In this document: piece after piece, positions 63,434 to 64,000 of the stretch
How the letters are laid out: each line of letters opens with the position of its first letter
Position numbering within the stretch: position 1 is the stretch's first letter
From: Closterium sp. NIES-65
Lineage: Eukaryota; Streptophyta; Zygnematophyceae; Desmidiales; Closteriaceae
Assembly: GCA_948144175.1 (NCBI GenBank)
Contig: CANXME010002068.1
Location: forward strand, 1,116,001 to 1,180,000
Reading direction: 5' to 3'
DNA length: 64,000 nucleotides
The notes under the pieces: model-generated
What the model was told of the DNA's origin: nothing
Seen by the model: only the letters and a program-made list of their open reading frames with translations
The model's database searches: none
Made by a program: the position numbers and the translations under genes

Positions 63434-64000
63434 CTAACTAGCACCTAGAGCAGCAGCCTCTATACGTGGGTCTGGCAGCATACACAAATAACAGTCACCC
63501 TCAACACTAACAGTCAATGCATACATGGCAGATAGGACAGCATCAAAGTCTAGAGCAAAGATATTAATATTCTGCCTAAGCAGCTCTGCCCAGTCGGGGA
63601 GCTCAGGTGCATCAGGAAACTCTGCGCGAAAGGCATTGGTAAGGCGGTAGAAGCAGCGGTGCTGAGTGTGAGGCCTCCTACATGTCTGACCAGTGCGGTC
63701 ACCTGTGCGAATGACATACGGGCAGGGACCACTACCCCTAGCTGCCCCACGCTGAGCAAACCACTCACGGAGCTCTTGAGACAAAAGGGGCTGACGCTGC
63801 TGCTGCCTCTAGCCACCTCCAAGGCCTCCCCTCTGGCTGGTACCACCCCGGCCGCCACCACTGCCGCCACCTCCACCCCCACCGCCGCCACCACCGCCGC
63901 CTCCCCTGCCCCTGCCGCTGCAGCACCTCCCACTAGGGGCAGACGCAGCTCCTACCTCCTCAGCACGAAGATAGTCAACAGCTGCAGCAGAGGCGACTGA
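63434..64000 (-). pseudogene. Copia-8 Gag C-terminal region with wide knuckle
   Basis: Open 63784-63434: [35 protein letters not shown] followed by RRPHTQHRC (C-X13-C-X3-H-X4-C), and DAVLSAMYALTVSVEGDCYL. A stop at about 63432 precedes the protease. Upstream to the window end is a Gly-rich tract ([22 protein letters not shown]) and the beginning of a GAASAPSGR motif. The UBN2-like domain lies outside the window. Confidence 0.8.

Larger units (their letters stand above)
60886..64000 (-). mobile_element. Copia-8: copia element lacking RT, RNase H and 3' LTR, leaving the window
   Basis: The minus strand holds knuckle, protease, pre-integrase, integrase and linker, but ends abruptly in the linker (PASPVRARRTGSRV) at about 60886, joined to Gypsy-C. 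No LTR or TSD is seen at that end, so it is a truncation. It is more diverged from the other copies than they are from each other. Confidence 0.85.

Overview
The window looks like repeat-rich nuclear DNA of a green-lineage eukaryote. My best guess is a charophyte alga such as Chara, because its copia elements with Gly/Pro/Ala/Glu-rich linkers look familiar. That guess rests on memory, not on a search, so confidence is low. I find no host gene, rRNA, tRNA or CRISPR array; essentially everything recognisable is transposable-element sequence. Copia elements here prime on the initiator tRNA-Met (TGGTATCAGAGC-type sites) and carry very short LTRs (123-131 bp).

Layout. 1-4139: 3' part of Copia-1 (+). 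4140-6800: decayed gypsy element (Gypsy-D, -) holding a 1.47-kb non-autonomous TRIM-like LTR element (4801-6271). 6801-9895: old debris, including a copia RNase H tail (7340-7626, +) and a gypsy gag/protease relic (8280-9895, +). 9896-11521: Copia-2, a deleted and partly inverted mini-element that keeps its target-site duplication (TSD). 11574-14397: Copia-3, a deletion chimera with two unlike LTRs. 14398-40402: Gypsy-A (-), opened by two large solo LTRs (S1 and S2). S2 is split by an L1-type LINE (18250-39397, +), the LINE ORF1 is split by Copia-4 (19560-34141, -), and the 3' LTR of Copia-4 is split by Copia-5 (19653-27118, -). A third solo LTR (S3, 37017-37221) sits in the catalytic motif of the LINE reverse transcriptase. 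40403-51928 and on past 59184: Gypsy-B (-), interrupted by Copia-6 (41759-49296, -) and by Copia-7 (51929-59183, +). Copia-7 itself contains a hAT-like MITE (55545-56429). 60090-60885: gypsy RT/RNase H relic (Gypsy-C, +). 60886-64000: Copia-8 (-), cut at its 3' side and leaving the window.

The insertion order can be read from TSDs: Gypsy-A, then S2, then the LINE, then Copia-4, then Copia-5. LTR divergence counted by eye agrees with it: Copia-4 10/125 mismatches, Copia-5 7/131, Copia-7 5/125, Copia-6 0/131. Copia-6 is the youngest and most complete copy: identical LTRs, a perfect TSD, and one 1762-codon Gag-PR-IN-RT frame separated from RNase H by a single in-frame TGA that is shared with Copia-4.

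Copia gene order is Gag (UBN2-like N-terminus, Gly-rich tract, widened zinc knuckle), aspartic protease, GAG-pre-integrase, integrase, long repetitive linker, reverse transcriptase, RNase H. Each complete copy has a 0.8-1.2-kb GC-rich tandem-repeat leader between the primer-binding site (PBS) and the Gag ATG. The most distinctive items are the TRIM-like element and the palindrome it shares with S3, the C-X13-C-X3/4-H-X4-C knuckle, the shared in-frame TGA, and the five-deep nest.
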